In this document: piece by piece, positions 54,058 through 62,805 of the stretch
How the letters are laid out: every line of letters begins with the position of its first letter
Numbering within the stretch: the stretch's first letter is position 1
NCBI GenBank assembly: GCA_030682835.1
Contig: JAUXNG010000074.1
Span: 1-64,000 of the forward strand
Length of the DNA: 64,000 bases
Source: Hydrogenophaga sp.
GTDB lineage: Bacteria > Pseudomonadota > Gammaproteobacteria > Burkholderiales > Burkholderiaceae_C
Direction: 5' to 3'
Translations under genes and position numbers: made by a program
The notes under the pieces: generated by a model
What the model was told of the DNA's origin: nothing
The model's database searches: none
What the model saw: the letters and a program-made list of their open reading frames with translations, nothing else

Positions 54058-54591
54058 TCAGGCCGCTGCGGCCGCCCGCTTGAGGGCGCGGCGTTTGGCC
54101 ATCTCGCGGCCCATGCCCAGGGTGTCCAGCCCGGCCATGCGCGCCTTCGCCGCCGGGTAGGCGATGGACTCTTCCAGCAGGATGTGATCGAGGTAGAGCG
54201 CCTCGAACACGTCGAGCGCGTGGTGCAGTTCCTGCGTGTCGAACCATAGGTTGCCGTTGGTCGCGGCCTCCAGCGAGGGCGCCATCTGCAGCCAGTTCTC
54301 TTCCAGCCAGCCGTGGTCTTGCGTGAGGTGTTCGGCGGCGAGCACGATCTCGTCGTCCTGGCTGCCCAGCAGGGCCGGGAAGATGTGCTTTTCTTCGTCC
54401 AGGTGGTGCTGGCGTGCCTCGCCGTTGAAGAAGTCGAGCACCTGGTGCGCCCGTTCCCGATTGGCCTGGTTCAGGCCGTCGGTTTCAATCGCGTCCACCA
54501 GGGCGCGCAGCTGCTGCAGCTGCTGCTGGATCTCGCGGTGGGTGGCGTCGAGGAACTCGAACACGGCGATGGAGACGGGCGCTGCGGTCAT
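54058..54591 (-). CDS. Hemerythrin HHE domain protein
   Basis: 177 residues. The start at 54591 (MTAAPVSIAVFEFLDATHRE) opens a four-helix bundle with metal-ligand candidates: His18, the QHHLDEEKHIFPAL helix, AAEHLTQDHGWLEENW, and LDHILLEESIAYPAA. It resembles the HHE proteins thought to sense or carry O2, NO or iron. Basic, Ala-rich tail. It is divergent from trkA, with a 126-base gap. Confidence 0.85.
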   Translation of the reverse strand: MTAAPVSIAVFEFLDATHREIQQQLQQLRALVDAIETDGLNQANRERAHQVLDFFNGEARQHHLDEEKHIFPALLGSQDDEIVLAAEHLTQDHGWLEENWLQMAPSLEAATNGNLWFDTQELHHALDVFEALYLDHILLEESIAYPAAKARMAGLDTLGMGREMAKRRALKRAAAAA

Positions 54592-54717
54592 GACGGTACT
54601 CCTTTGAAGATGGCGTTCATTATGAAAATGCTGCGCTGCAGCAGCTTGATCTGGCTCAATGAATCCGCGCAGCTGCCCGCCGGCTGGCGCCGTCTGTCGC
54701 AGGAGTAACATCCTGTC

Positions 54718-56109
54718 ATGAACATCATCATCCTGGGTGCCGGCCGCGTGGGCGAGAGCGTGGCGGAAAGCCTGGTTTCCGAGCAGAACGACATCACCGT
54801 CATCGACCAGGACCCCGCCCGCCTGCGTCTGCTGGAAGACCGGCTGGACCTGCGGGGCGTGGTGGGCAATGGCATACAGCCTTCCGTGCTGCGAGAAGCG
54901 GGCGCGCAGGACGCCGACATGGTGATCGCCTGTGCCGCCGCCGACGAGTCGAACCTCGTGGTCTGCAAGGTGGCGCACGACATCTTCAACGTGCCCAGCA
55001 CCATCGCCCGGCTGCGTTCGCCCGAGTTCCTGGAGGGTGCGGAGCTGCTCGGCAAAAACGGCTTTGCGGTGGACCATGTGATCTGCCCCGAAGAGTCGGT
55101 GACGCGCTACATCCACCAGCTCATCAGCTACCCCGAGGCGCTTCAGGTGCTGGAGTTTGCCGATGGGCGCGCCAGCCTGATCGCCATGCGTGCCGCGCAC
55201 GGTGGTGCGCTGGTGGGCCACACCATCGGCGAATTTCGCGACCGCTTTCCGCACGCCGAGATGCGCGTGGTGGCGCTCTACCGGCTTGATACGGAGATGG
55301 AAGCCACCAAGACCACGCGCATCCTGGCCGGCGACGAGGTGTTCGTGCTGGCCGACACGCGCAAGATCCGCTACGTGCTGGGCGCCATCCACAACATCGA
55401 CAAGCCGGTGCAGCGCGTCATGATCGCCGGCGGCGGCAAGGTCGGCCTGCGGCTGGCACGCAGCTTGGTGGGCCAGTGCGAGGTGAAGCTGATCGAGCAG
55501 GACAAGAAGCGCTGCGAGTACCTGGCCAGCCAGCTGCCCTCCAGCATGCTGGTGCTGCACGGCGACGGTGCCGACGAAGATCTGCTGCTGGAAGAAAACG
55601 TGGGCCAGATGGATTTGTTCCTGGCGCTCACCAGCGACGACGAAGACAACATCATGTCGTCCATGCTGGCCAAACGGCTGGGCGCGGGCCGCGTGATGGC
55701 GCTCATCAACCGCCGCGCCTACGCCGACATGATGCAGGGCAGCACGATCGACATCGCCATCTCGCCGGCGCAGACCGTCATCGGCGAACTGCTCACTCAC
55801 CTGCGCCGGGGCGACGTGGCGGCCGTACACAGCCTGCGCCGGGGCGCAGCCGAAGCGCTGGAAGGCATTGCGCGCGGCGACCTCAAGACCTCCAAACTGG
55901 TCGGACGCAAGGTGGAAGAGATCAAGCTGCCCAAGGGCACGCGCATCGGGGCCATCGTGCGCGGCGAGGGCCGCAAGTCGGAAGTGCTGATGCCGCACCA
56001 CGACACGGTGATCGAGACCGACGACCACATCATCATCTTCATCCCCAACAAGCGCCTGGTGCGCGAGGTGGAAAAACTGTTCCAGGTCGGCGCCACGTTC
56101 TTCGGCTGA
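54718..56109 (+). CDS. trkA: Trk system potassium transporter TrkA
   Basis: A 463-residue cytoplasmic gating ring subunit. It has two RCK units, each with an NAD-binding Rossmann fold: MNIIILGAGRVGESVAESLV at the start and VMIAGGGKVGLRLARSLVGQ from about residue 235. Each is followed by a TrkA-C domain; the last ends EKLFQVGATFFG. The length matches E. coli TrkA. It is the first gene of a trkA-trkH-trkH operon; the first trkH starts 7 bases after its stop. Confidence 0.95.
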   Translation: MNIIILGAGRVGESVAESLVSEQNDITVIDQDPARLRLLEDRLDLRGVVGNGIQPSVLREAGAQDADMVIACAAADESNLVVCKVAHDIFNVPSTIARLRSPEFLEGAELLGKNGFAVDHVICPEESVTRYIHQLISYPEALQVLEFADGRASLIAMRAAHGGALVGHTIGEFRDRFPHAEMRVVALYRLDTEMEATKTTRILAGDEVFVLADTRKIRYVLGAIHNIDKPVQRVMIAGGGKVGLRLARSLVGQCEVKLIEQDKKRCEYLASQLPSSMLVLHGDGADEDLLLEENVGQMDLFLALTSDDEDNIMSSMLAKRLGAGRVMALINRRAYADMMQGSTIDIAISPAQTVIGELLTHLRRGDVAAVHSLRRGAAEALEGIARGDLKTSKLVGRKVEEIKLPKGTRIGAIVRGEGRKSEVLMPHHDTVIETDDHIIIFIPNKRLVREVEKLFQVGATFFG

Positions 56110-56116
56110 AGCTTCC

Positions 56117-57589
56117 ATGCCCTTCCTGCGCATATTCCCCGTGCTCGGGGTGATCGTGATGGTGTTCGCCCTCACGATGCTGGTGCCGCTGGGGGTGTCC
56201 TGGGTCACGCAGGACGGCGCGCAGGCGGCCTACCCGCTGGCCATCGCCCTGACGTTCGTCGTCGGTCTCGTCATGCGCGCTGCGGTCTTCCAGGTAGGGC
56301 ACAAGCTGGAGTTGCAGACGCGTGATGGCATCCTGCTGGTCGGCCTGTCGTGGACCTTGCTGCCCCTGTTCGCCTGCATTCCTTTCCTGGTCTATTTTCA
56401 GCAGGCCGGCACACCCATGGGGTTCACCCGCGCCTATTTCGAGGCCATGTCGGGGCTGACGACGACGGGCTCCACGGTGCTCACCGGGCTGGACGCGCTG
56501 CCGGGCTCGATCAACCTGTGGCGCTGCTTTTTGCAGTGGCTGGGCGGCATGGGCATTTTGGTGCTGGCGGTGGCGATCCTGCCGATGCTGGGGGTGGGCG
56601 GCAGCCAGCTGTTCCGTGCCGAGGCCACCGGCCCCATGAAGGACGCCAAGCTCACGCCGCGCATCACCGAAACCGCCAAGGGGCTGTGGAGCGTGTACTG
56701 CGCCCTGTCGCTGCTCTGTGCGCTGGCCTACTGGGCCGGTGGCATGACGCCGCTGGACGCGGCCACCCACATGTTCTCCACGCTCAGCCTGGGGGGGCTC
56801 TCATCGCACGACAGCAGCTTTGGCTTCTTTGCCTCGCCCGCGCTGGAGTGGATTGCCATCGTTTTCATGTTGCTGGCCAGCTGCAACTTCGCGCTGTATT
56901 TTGTCGCCATGGCCAAGCGCCAGCCGGGGCGGGTCTGGCGTGATGTGGAGTGGCGCAGCTCCATCCTGCTGCTGGTCGGGTCTGGTGTGTTTGTGGCCGG
57001 TCTGCTTCTCGTGAAGGGCACGATGAGCGACCCGGCAGAGGCCCTGCGCATGGCGTTATTCAACGTGATCTCGATCGGTTCCACCACCGGGTATTCAACG
57101 GTGGACTACACCCTGTGGCCGGTGTTCGCGCCGCTCTACATGATCATGCTGTCGGGTGTGGCCACCAGCGCGGGCTCCACCGGCGCGGGCATCAAGATGG
57201 CCCGCATCGTCATTCTGGTGAAGCAGGCGCGCCGCGAGATGCGCCGCATCGTCCACCCGCGCGCTGTCCATCCGGTGACCATGGGCAGCCACGCAGTGGA
57301 GAACAGCACCATTTTTTCCGTGCTCGGCTTCATGCTGGTGTACGGCGCCACCATCATCGGTCTCACCATGGTCCTGCTGCTGACCGACATGCCTTTCGAC
57401 ACGGCCTTTTCGGCCATCGTTGCCAGTGTGAACAACATGGGCCCAGGTCTCAACGAGGTCGGCCCGGCGGGCAGTTACGCTGGCCTGACGGATTTCCAAC
57501 TCTGGGTCTGCACCCTTGCCATGGTGCTGGGGCGCCTTGAGATGCTCTCGTTCATGGTGCTCTTCACCCGGGGTTTCTGGCGCAAGTAG
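56117..57589 (+). CDS. trkH: Trk potassium channel subunit TrkH (first copy)
   Basis: A 490-residue membrane protein with four M1-P-M2 repeats. The pore loops keep their selectivity glycines: GLTTTGSTVLTG, STLSLGGLSSHD, SIGSTTGYSTVD and VNNMGPGLNEVG. The intramembrane gating loop and cytoplasmic Arg-rich segment (VKQARREMRRIVHPRAVHPV) contact TrkA. It is followed by a second trkH after 13 bases. Confidence 0.95.
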   Translation: MPFLRIFPVLGVIVMVFALTMLVPLGVSWVTQDGAQAAYPLAIALTFVVGLVMRAAVFQVGHKLELQTRDGILLVGLSWTLLPLFACIPFLVYFQQAGTPMGFTRAYFEAMSGLTTTGSTVLTGLDALPGSINLWRCFLQWLGGMGILVLAVAILPMLGVGGSQLFRAEATGPMKDAKLTPRITETAKGLWSVYCALSLLCALAYWAGGMTPLDAATHMFSTLSLGGLSSHDSSFGFFASPALEWIAIVFMLLASCNFALYFVAMAKRQPGRVWRDVEWRSSILLLVGSGVFVAGLLLVKGTMSDPAEALRMALFNVISIGSTTGYSTVDYTLWPVFAPLYMIMLSGVATSAGSTGAGIKMARIVILVKQARREMRRIVHPRAVHPVTMGSHAVENSTIFSVLGFMLVYGATIIGLTMVLLLTDMPFDTAFSAIVASVNNMGPGLNEVGPAGSYAGLTDFQLWVCTLAMVLGRLEMLSFMVLFTRGFWRK

Positions 57590-57602
57590 TATTCAGCCAC
57601 TC

Positions 57603-59063
57603 ATGTACAGCCTTTTGCCCGTCCTCTCCGTGTTCTCGCGCATCCTGCTGGCGTTTTCCAGCGCCTTTCTGGTGCCGCTGGCCTGGGCCTGGTTCCTGGA
57701 TGCGCACCACCACACCACCATCTGGGCGGTGAGCTTCACCATCACTGCGGCCAGCGGACTTGGGCTGCTGCTGGCGACGAACCGTTACCGGCGCGAGCTG
57801 ATGGCCAAAGACGGCTTCCTGCTGGTGAACCTGGTGTGGCTGGTGCTGCCGGCCTACTCGGCGCTGCCACTGATGTACACCGTGCCCGACATCACCTGGA
57901 CCAAGGCCTATTTCGAGGCCATGAGCGCGCTGACCGCCACCGGTGCCACCGCGCTCACGGGGCTGGACGACCTGCCGGTATCGGTGAACATCTGGCGCTG
58001 CTTCCTGCAGCTGATCGGGGGGCTGGGCATCATGCTGCTGGTGGTGGCGGTGCTGCCGCTGCTGGGGCTGGGCGGCGTGCAGCTGTACAAGGCCGAAACC
58101 CCCGGCCCCATGAAAGACACCAAGTTCACCCCGCGCATTGCTGAAACCGCGCGCGGCCTGTGGGGCGTGTACTTCCTGTTTTCGGCCGCCTGCCTGCTGG
58201 CCTACCGCTGGGCCGGCATGGGCTGGGCCGACGCCTTCATGCACATGTGCACCACCATGGGCCTGGGCGGCTTCTCGTCGCACGACGCCAGCATCGGCTA
58301 CTTCGAGTCCCCGGCCATCGAATGGGTGGCGGTGGTGTTCATGTCCCTGGCCGGCATCAGCTTCATGCGCTACTTCATCGTGCTGCGCAGCCGCTCGCTG
58401 CAGCCGATCACGCGCGACCGCGAGATACGCACGTACTTCGCCGTGCTGGTGGCCTCCATCGCGCTGATCTCGGTGCTGCTGGCGGCGCAGGGCGTGTACG
58501 AGCACTTCCCCGACGCGCTGCGGGCCAGCGCGTTCCATGTGCTGTCGCTGGCCACCACCACCGGTTATTCGGCCACGGATTATTCGCAGTGGCCGGTGTT
58601 CGCGCCGGTGCTGCTCATGTTCCTGGGCTGCTTCGTGTCCTGCGCCGGCTCCACCGGGGGCGGCATCAAGATGGTGCGCATGATCCTGCTGGTGAAGCAG
58701 GCCCGGCGCGAGCTTGTGCGCATCATCCATCCGCGCGTGGTCAACCCGGTAACACTGGGCGGCGGCGTCATGCCCATGTCGGTGATGACGGCGGTGCTGG
58801 GTTTCATGCTCATTTACGGCGCCGCCACCATGGGCCTGGCGATGCTGTTGCTGTTCACGGGCATGGACATCGTGACCGCTTTCTCGGCCGTGGTGGCCAC
58901 GGTGAACAACATCGGCCCGGGGCTGGGCGAGGTGGGGCCTGCCAGCAACTTCGGTGGCCTGCACCCCTTCCAGATCTGGGTGCTGTCGTTCGCCATGCTG
59001 CTGGGACGGCTGGAGCTGCTGACGGTGCTGGTGCTGTTCACGTCGCGGTTCTGGAGGAAGTAG
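57603..59063 (+). CDS. trkH: Trk potassium channel subunit TrkH (second copy)
   Basis: 486 residues from the ATG at 57603 (MYSLLPVLSVFSRILLAFSS). Pore loops read ALTATGATALTG, TMGLGGFSSHD, LATTTGYSATDY and VNNIGPGLGEVG, so all four filter glycines remain while several neighbouring residues differ from the first copy. The TrkA-contact segment is VKQARRELVRIIHPRVVNPV. It is clearly a diverged paralogue, not a recent duplicate. A stop-associated repeat follows it. Confidence 0.95.
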   Translation: MYSLLPVLSVFSRILLAFSSAFLVPLAWAWFLDAHHHTTIWAVSFTITAASGLGLLLATNRYRRELMAKDGFLLVNLVWLVLPAYSALPLMYTVPDITWTKAYFEAMSALTATGATALTGLDDLPVSVNIWRCFLQLIGGLGIMLLVVAVLPLLGLGGVQLYKAETPGPMKDTKFTPRIAETARGLWGVYFLFSAACLLAYRWAGMGWADAFMHMCTTMGLGGFSSHDASIGYFESPAIEWVAVVFMSLAGISFMRYFIVLRSRSLQPITRDREIRTYFAVLVASIALISVLLAAQGVYEHFPDALRASAFHVLSLATTTGYSATDYSQWPVFAPVLLMFLGCFVSCAGSTGGGIKMVRMILLVKQARRELVRIIHPRVVNPVTLGGGVMPMSVMTAVLGFMLIYGAATMGLAMLLLFTGMDIVTAFSAVVATVNNIGPGLGEVGPASNFGGLHPFQIWVLSFAMLLGRLELLTVLVLFTSRFWRK

Positions 59064-59065
59064 AG

Positions 59066-59172
59066 GGCCACCCCCGCGCCGCAGCACAAGGTTCCCCCCG
59101 CGCCGCGCTTCGCGCGTCACCCCCCAGGGGGCGATGCCTGCGGCCTGGCGAAGCCAGTTCCGCGGCATCCTG
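59066..59172 (+). repeat. Stop-codon-associated intergenic element, copy 7
   Basis: Begins within about 6 bases of the second trkH stop codon (CCACCCCCGCGCCGC). A partly duplicated start is followed by GCGCGTCACCCCCCAGGGGG and CTGGCGAAGCCAG dyads, ending near GTTCCGCGGCATCC. It fills most of the gap before the rhodanese gene. Confidence 0.82.
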
Positions 59173-59244
59173 GGTGGGGGCACTTTCGCCGGCTGCGTCG
59201 GGGCTGACGCGTCGATAAACTGGCGTTTTACTCAGGAGACTTTC

Positions 59245-59682
59245 ATGCCGATCACCAAGGGATTCCGGGCGCTGGTGGATGAAGCCACTGCGCAGATCAC
59301 GACCTACAGCGTGGAGCAGGTGCGCGAGCGTCTGGCGGCGGGCGATTCGCGGTTGCAGGTGGTGGATATTCGCGACCCGCGCGAGCTTGAGCGTGAAGGC
59401 ACTGTGCCAGGTGCGCTGCACGCGCCGCGCGGCATGCTGGAGTTCTGGGTGGACCCGGACTCGCCTTATTTCAAGCCGGTGTTTGCCGACGAGAGCAAGG
59501 AGTTCGTGCTGTTCTGTGGCGCGGGCTGGCGCAGCGCGCTGGCGACCAAGACGCTCAAAGACATGGGCATGACGAATCTCGCGCACATCGACGGCGGTTT
59601 TTCGGAATGGGTGAAGCAGGGTGCGCCGACCGAAACACTCGAAGCCCACAAGGCCCGCCATGCCGCCCGCAAGCCGGCATGA
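59245..59682 (+). CDS. Rhodanese-like sulfurtransferase
   Basis: A single-domain rhodanese of 145 residues. The start at 59245 ([20 protein letters not shown]) has a CAGGAG site. It has [20 protein letters not shown] and the active-site loop [20 protein letters not shown] with the catalytic Cys at its start. It is of the type seen in sulfur transfer or cyanide detoxification; the acceptor is unknown. Its stop overlaps the start of the YchJ-family gene, so the two are translationally coupled. Confidence 0.92.
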   Translation: MPITKGFRALVDEATAQITTYSVEQVRERLAAGDSRLQVVDIRDPRELEREGTVPGALHAPRGMLEFWVDPDSPYFKPVFADESKEFVLFCGAGWRSALATKTLKDMGMTNLAHIDGGFSEWVKQGAPTETLEAHKARHAARKPA

Positions 59683-60080
59683 GCGCTGCGCTTGCCACCT
59701 GCCCTTGCGGTCGCCTCGATGCGCGTGGCAAGCCGCTGGCGCCTGAGGCGTGCTGCGGTCGCTATCTGGACCGGGGGCTGCAGGCGCCCGACGCCGAACA
59801 CCTCATGCGTTCGCGCTACAGCGCCTTCGTGCTGGGGCGGGTCGAATACCTGAACGCCAGCTGGCACGCCAGCACGCGCCCGGCCGATCTGTCGCTGGAG
59901 CCCGGCGTGAAATGGCTGGGGCTGGACGTGAAGCGCCACCGCGTGATCGACGCCGACCATGCCGAGGTCGAATTTGTGGCCCGTTCGCGCACCGGCGGGC
60001 GCGCCCACCGTCTGCACGAGGTGAGCCGTTTCGTGCGCGAAGACGGGCACTGGTTTTATGTGGATGGAGAGCTCAAGTGA
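59679..60080 (+). CDS. YchJ-family (UPF0225) metal-binding protein
   Basis: 133 residues. The N-terminal Cys cluster [12 protein letters not shown] and [10 protein letters not shown] is the SEC-C-like metal-binding motif of YchJ proteins, followed by the NTF2-like domain ([20 protein letters not shown], then [14 protein letters not shown]). It overlaps both neighbours: its ATG shares bases with the rhodanese stop, and its stop overlaps the GTG of the HAD gene. Cellular role unknown. Confidence 0.9.
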   Translation: MSAALATCPCGRLDARGKPLAPEACCGRYLDRGLQAPDAEHLMRSRYSAFVLGRVEYLNASWHASTRPADLSLEPGVKWLGLDVKRHRVIDADHAEVEFVARSRTGGRAHRLHEVSRFVREDGHWFYVDGELK

Positions 60081-60730
60081 GTCAGAAATTTGACGCCGTG
60101 CTGTTCGACTGCGACGGTGTGCTGGTGGACAGCGAACCCATCACCAACGGCGTGCTGCGCCAGATGCTCGTTGAGGCGGGCTGGTCGCTCAGCCAGACCG
60201 ACTGCGAACGCATCTTCATTGGCAAGGCCGTGCGCGATGAGCGCGCGCGCATCGAACTTGAAACGGGCCGGCCCTTGACGGAAGAGTGGATGCGGGCCTT
60301 TTACGCCCGCCGCGACCAGCGCCTGCGCGCCGAACTCAAGACCATGGCTGGCGCGCTCGACGCCGTCATCGCGGCGCACCGCCACACGGCCGGTCGCATC
60401 GCCTGCGCTTCAGGCGCCGACAAGGCCAAGGTGGTGATGCAGATCGACATGGCCGGTATGGCGCCGTACTTCGAAGACCGCATCTTCAGCGGCCACGACC
60501 AGCCGCGCTCCAAACCCCACCCCGACGTGTACCTGGCCGCCGCCGCGCATGTGGGTGTGCACCCCGAGCGCTGCCTGGTGATCGAAGACACCGCCACCGG
60601 CGTGCGCGCCGGGCTGGACGCCGGTGCCACCGTCTGGGGCTACTGCCCGGCCGGGCACGGGCGGGCGTTCGAAGGGTTGCCGGTGGCCCGGGTGTTTCAC
60701 CACATGGATGAGCTCGCGCGCGCCTGGTGA
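60077..60730 (+). CDS. HAD-superfamily phosphatase (beta-phosphoglucomutase-like)
   Basis: 217 residues with a GTG start at 60077 that overlaps the previous TGA. Motif [21 protein letters not shown] contains the nucleophile Asp; motif II is [12 protein letters not shown]; motif III/IV is [20 protein letters not shown] with [20 protein letters not shown]. The small helical cap is of the subclass I type. Substrates are probably sugar phosphates; the exact one is not deducible. It is the last gene of a three-gene coupled set with a strong terminator. Confidence 0.92.
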   Translation: MSQKFDAVLFDCDGVLVDSEPITNGVLRQMLVEAGWSLSQTDCERIFIGKAVRDERARIELETGRPLTEEWMRAFYARRDQRLRAELKTMAGALDAVIAAHRHTAGRIACASGADKAKVVMQIDMAGMAPYFEDRIFSGHDQPRSKPHPDVYLAAAAHVGVHPERCLVIEDTATGVRAGLDAGATVWGYCPAGHGRAFEGLPVARVFHHMDELARAW

Positions 60731-60746
60731 CCGCTTTCATTCACCC

Positions 60747-60780
60747 CAACAGAAAGGGCCCCGCGGGGCCCTTTCTGTTG
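60747..60780. terminator. Bidirectional terminator
   Basis: A perfect 34-base palindrome (CAACAGAAAGGGCCCCGC and its complement) between the convergent HAD and TRAP transporter genes. The stem is very stable; the T-containing ends on both strands are short. Confidence 0.85.
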
Positions 60781-60797
60781 TCTGCCCGGCGAGTCGG

Positions 60798-62168
60798 TCA
60801 GCCGCCGCCGTACATCTGCTGCGGCAGCCACATGATGATCTGCGGGAACTGGAAGCACAGGGCCACCATGGCCATCTGAAGCAGCACGAAGGGAATGACG
60901 CCGATGTAGATGTCGCGGATCGTCACTCCCTTGGGCACCGCCCCCTTGAGGTAGAAGAGCGAGAAGCCCACCGGCGGTGTGAGGAACGAGGTCTGCAGCA
61001 TCAGTGCCACCAGGATCAGGAACCAGGTCATCTCCAGGCCGGTCATCTTGATCACAGGGGCCAGCAGGGGCAGGATGATCAGCACGATCTCGAACCAATC
61101 CAGGAAGAAGCCGGCAATGAAGACCACCAGCAGCACCACCAGCACCAGACCGGTGGGGCCCAGACCCAGGCCCTTGAAGAATTCGGCGATCAGTTCGTCG
61201 CCGCCGATCAGGCGCAGCACATAGGCGAACACGGTGGCGCCGATGAAGATGGCGAAGATGAAGCAGGTGGTGAGCGTGGTCTCGATGCCCACCTGCCGGA
61301 TCACCGCCCAGTTCAGCCGGCGGTTGGCCGCTGCCAGCAGAATGGCCCCGAAGGCACCCAGGCCGGAGGCTTCCGTGGGAGTGGCCACCCCGAAGAAGAT
61401 CGAGCCGAGCACCACCAGGATCAGGCCAAAGGTCGGCAGGGTGGACAGGAAGGCGATGCCCACCTGTTTCGCGGTGAGCTTCTCGGCATCTGCCGGGCGC
61501 GGCGGCACCAGATCGGGCCGCACGAAGCCAACGATGACCACGTACAGCATGTACAGCAGACCCAGGGCGACGCCGGGAATGAGGGCGCCCATGAACAGGT
61601 CGCCCACCGAAACCGACACCTGATCGGCCATCAGCACCAGCATGATGGAGGGCGGGATCAGGATGCCCAGCGTGCCCGAGGCCGCCACCACACCCGAGGC
61701 GAGCGCCTTGTTGTAGTTGTTCTGCAGCATGACGGGCATCGACAGCACGGCCAGCAGCACCACTGAGGCGCCGACGATGCCGGTGGAGGCGGCCAGCAGG
61801 ATGCCGATGACGATGACGGTCAGGCCCAGTCCACCCCGGATGCCGCCGAACACCTTGACGAAGTTGCGCATCATGGTGTCGGCCACACCCGAGCGGTCGA
61901 GCATGAGGCCCATGTAGACGAACATGGGCAGTGACACCAGCACCCAGTTGGACATGATGGCGTCAAAGCGGTCCACCACGCCTGAGAACTTGGCCCAGCT
62001 CGTCATCAGGAAGGTGTCGACGCCGAATTGGTCGCCCAGGAAGATGCCGAGGGCGGCGAAGCCCAGCGAGAGCGTGCCCAGCAGCCAGGCCACGGGGTAG
62101 CCCGTGAACAGGGCCAGGATGAAGGTCGCCATCAGCGCGATGGCGAAGAATTCGTAAAAAGGGAGCAT
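60798..62168 (-). CDS. dctM: TRAP transporter large permease (DctM-like)
   Basis: A 456-residue inner-membrane protein with a dozen or more hydrophobic segments. Family motifs include LFTGYPVAWLLGTLSLGFAA, ASGTLGILIPPSIMLVLMAD and VALMLQTSFLTPPVGFSLFY. The length is in the range of the mannitol/chloroaromatic-type DctM proteins. It uses a sodium gradient with the DctQ subunit to import a carboxylate delivered by the periplasmic receptor. It lies 16 bases after the dctQ gene. Confidence 0.94.
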   Translation of the reverse strand: MLPFYEFFAIALMATFILALFTGYPVAWLLGTLSLGFAALGIFLGDQFGVDTFLMTSWAKFSGVVDRFDAIMSNWVLVSLPMFVYMGLMLDRSGVADTMMRNFVKVFGGIRGGLGLTVIVIGILLAASTGIVGASVVLLAVLSMPVMLQNNYNKALASGVVAASGTLGILIPPSIMLVLMADQVSVSVGDLFMGALIPGVALGLLYMLYVVIVGFVRPDLVPPRPADAEKLTAKQVGIAFLSTLPTFGLILVVLGSIFFGVATPTEASGLGAFGAILLAAANRRLNWAVIRQVGIETTLTTCFIFAIFIGATVFAYVLRLIGGDELIAEFFKGLGLGPTGLVLVVLLVVFIAGFFLDWFEIVLIILPLLAPVIKMTGLEMTWFLILVALMLQTSFLTPPVGFSLFYLKGAVPKGVTIRDIYIGVIPFVLLQMAMVALCFQFPQIIMWLPQQMYGGG

Positions 62169-62184
62169 GGGTCTTTCCGGGTGT

Positions 62185-62751
62185 TCAGTGTGTGTCGCGG
62201 CCGAAGAGGGCCACCCAGACGCGCGTGAGGCGGCTGATGGCGGCCAGTGCGAGCAGCACGAAGGCGGTCACGAGGAAGGACTTGATGACCCAGCGGTAGG
62301 GCAGGCCGCCGGGAGCGGCTGATACCTCGTTGAGCTGGTAGGAAGACCAGAAGAAGGGTGCGGCGTACCAGATGATCACGCTGCTGAAGGTCAGCAGGCC
62401 GGCCAGGCCGAACAGTTCGATCCATTGACGCGTGCGCTGCGAAAAGCGTTCGGCCACGACGTCGATGCGCACATTGCGCTCTTTCACCTCGGTGAACGAG
62501 ATGCCGAGCATGAAGCCGATGGCGTAGAGGTGCCACTGCAGCTCCTCCATCATGATCGAGCCCTTGCCGAAAACGTAGCGGGCGATCACCTGAATCACGA
62601 TGACCACTACCAGCACCAGCCACAGGGCCGATGCGAATTCTCCGAACCAGGTGACGATGCGGTCGGCTATCCGGGAAAAAGGGGTCGTGGGCAATGCTAT
62701 GCCCGAGGGCCCCGCTTCGAGCGGGGCAGCGTTGTGCGTTCTGTTGTTCAT
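62185..62751 (-). CDS. dctQ: TRAP transporter small permease (DctQ-like)
   Basis: 188 residues with four hydrophobic segments, including FASALWLVLVVVIVIQVIAR, and the conserved MEELQWHLYAIGFMLGISFT motif. It starts MNNRTHNAAPLEAGPSGIAL, an N-terminal extension before the first helix. It is required for assembly of the DctQM membrane complex. It lies between the receptor and dctM genes. Confidence 0.92.
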   Translation of the reverse strand: MNNRTHNAAPLEAGPSGIALPTTPFSRIADRIVTWFGEFASALWLVLVVVIVIQVIARYVFGKGSIMMEELQWHLYAIGFMLGISFTEVKERNVRIDVVAERFSQRTRQWIELFGLAGLLTFSSVIIWYAAPFFWSSYQLNEVSAAPGGLPYRWVIKSFLVTAFVLLALAAISRLTRVWVALFGRDTH

Positions 62752-62805
62752 TCAGCTGTCCTTGTGTGCGATCAACGCTGCCCGGGTCATGCCTTTCTCA
62801 GTGGA

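Noticed and set aside
54592-56208. Extension of the hemerythrin frame across trkA on the opposite strand
   Set aside because: The HHE domain begins at the ATG at 54591; the rest is antisense to trkA and lacks motifs.
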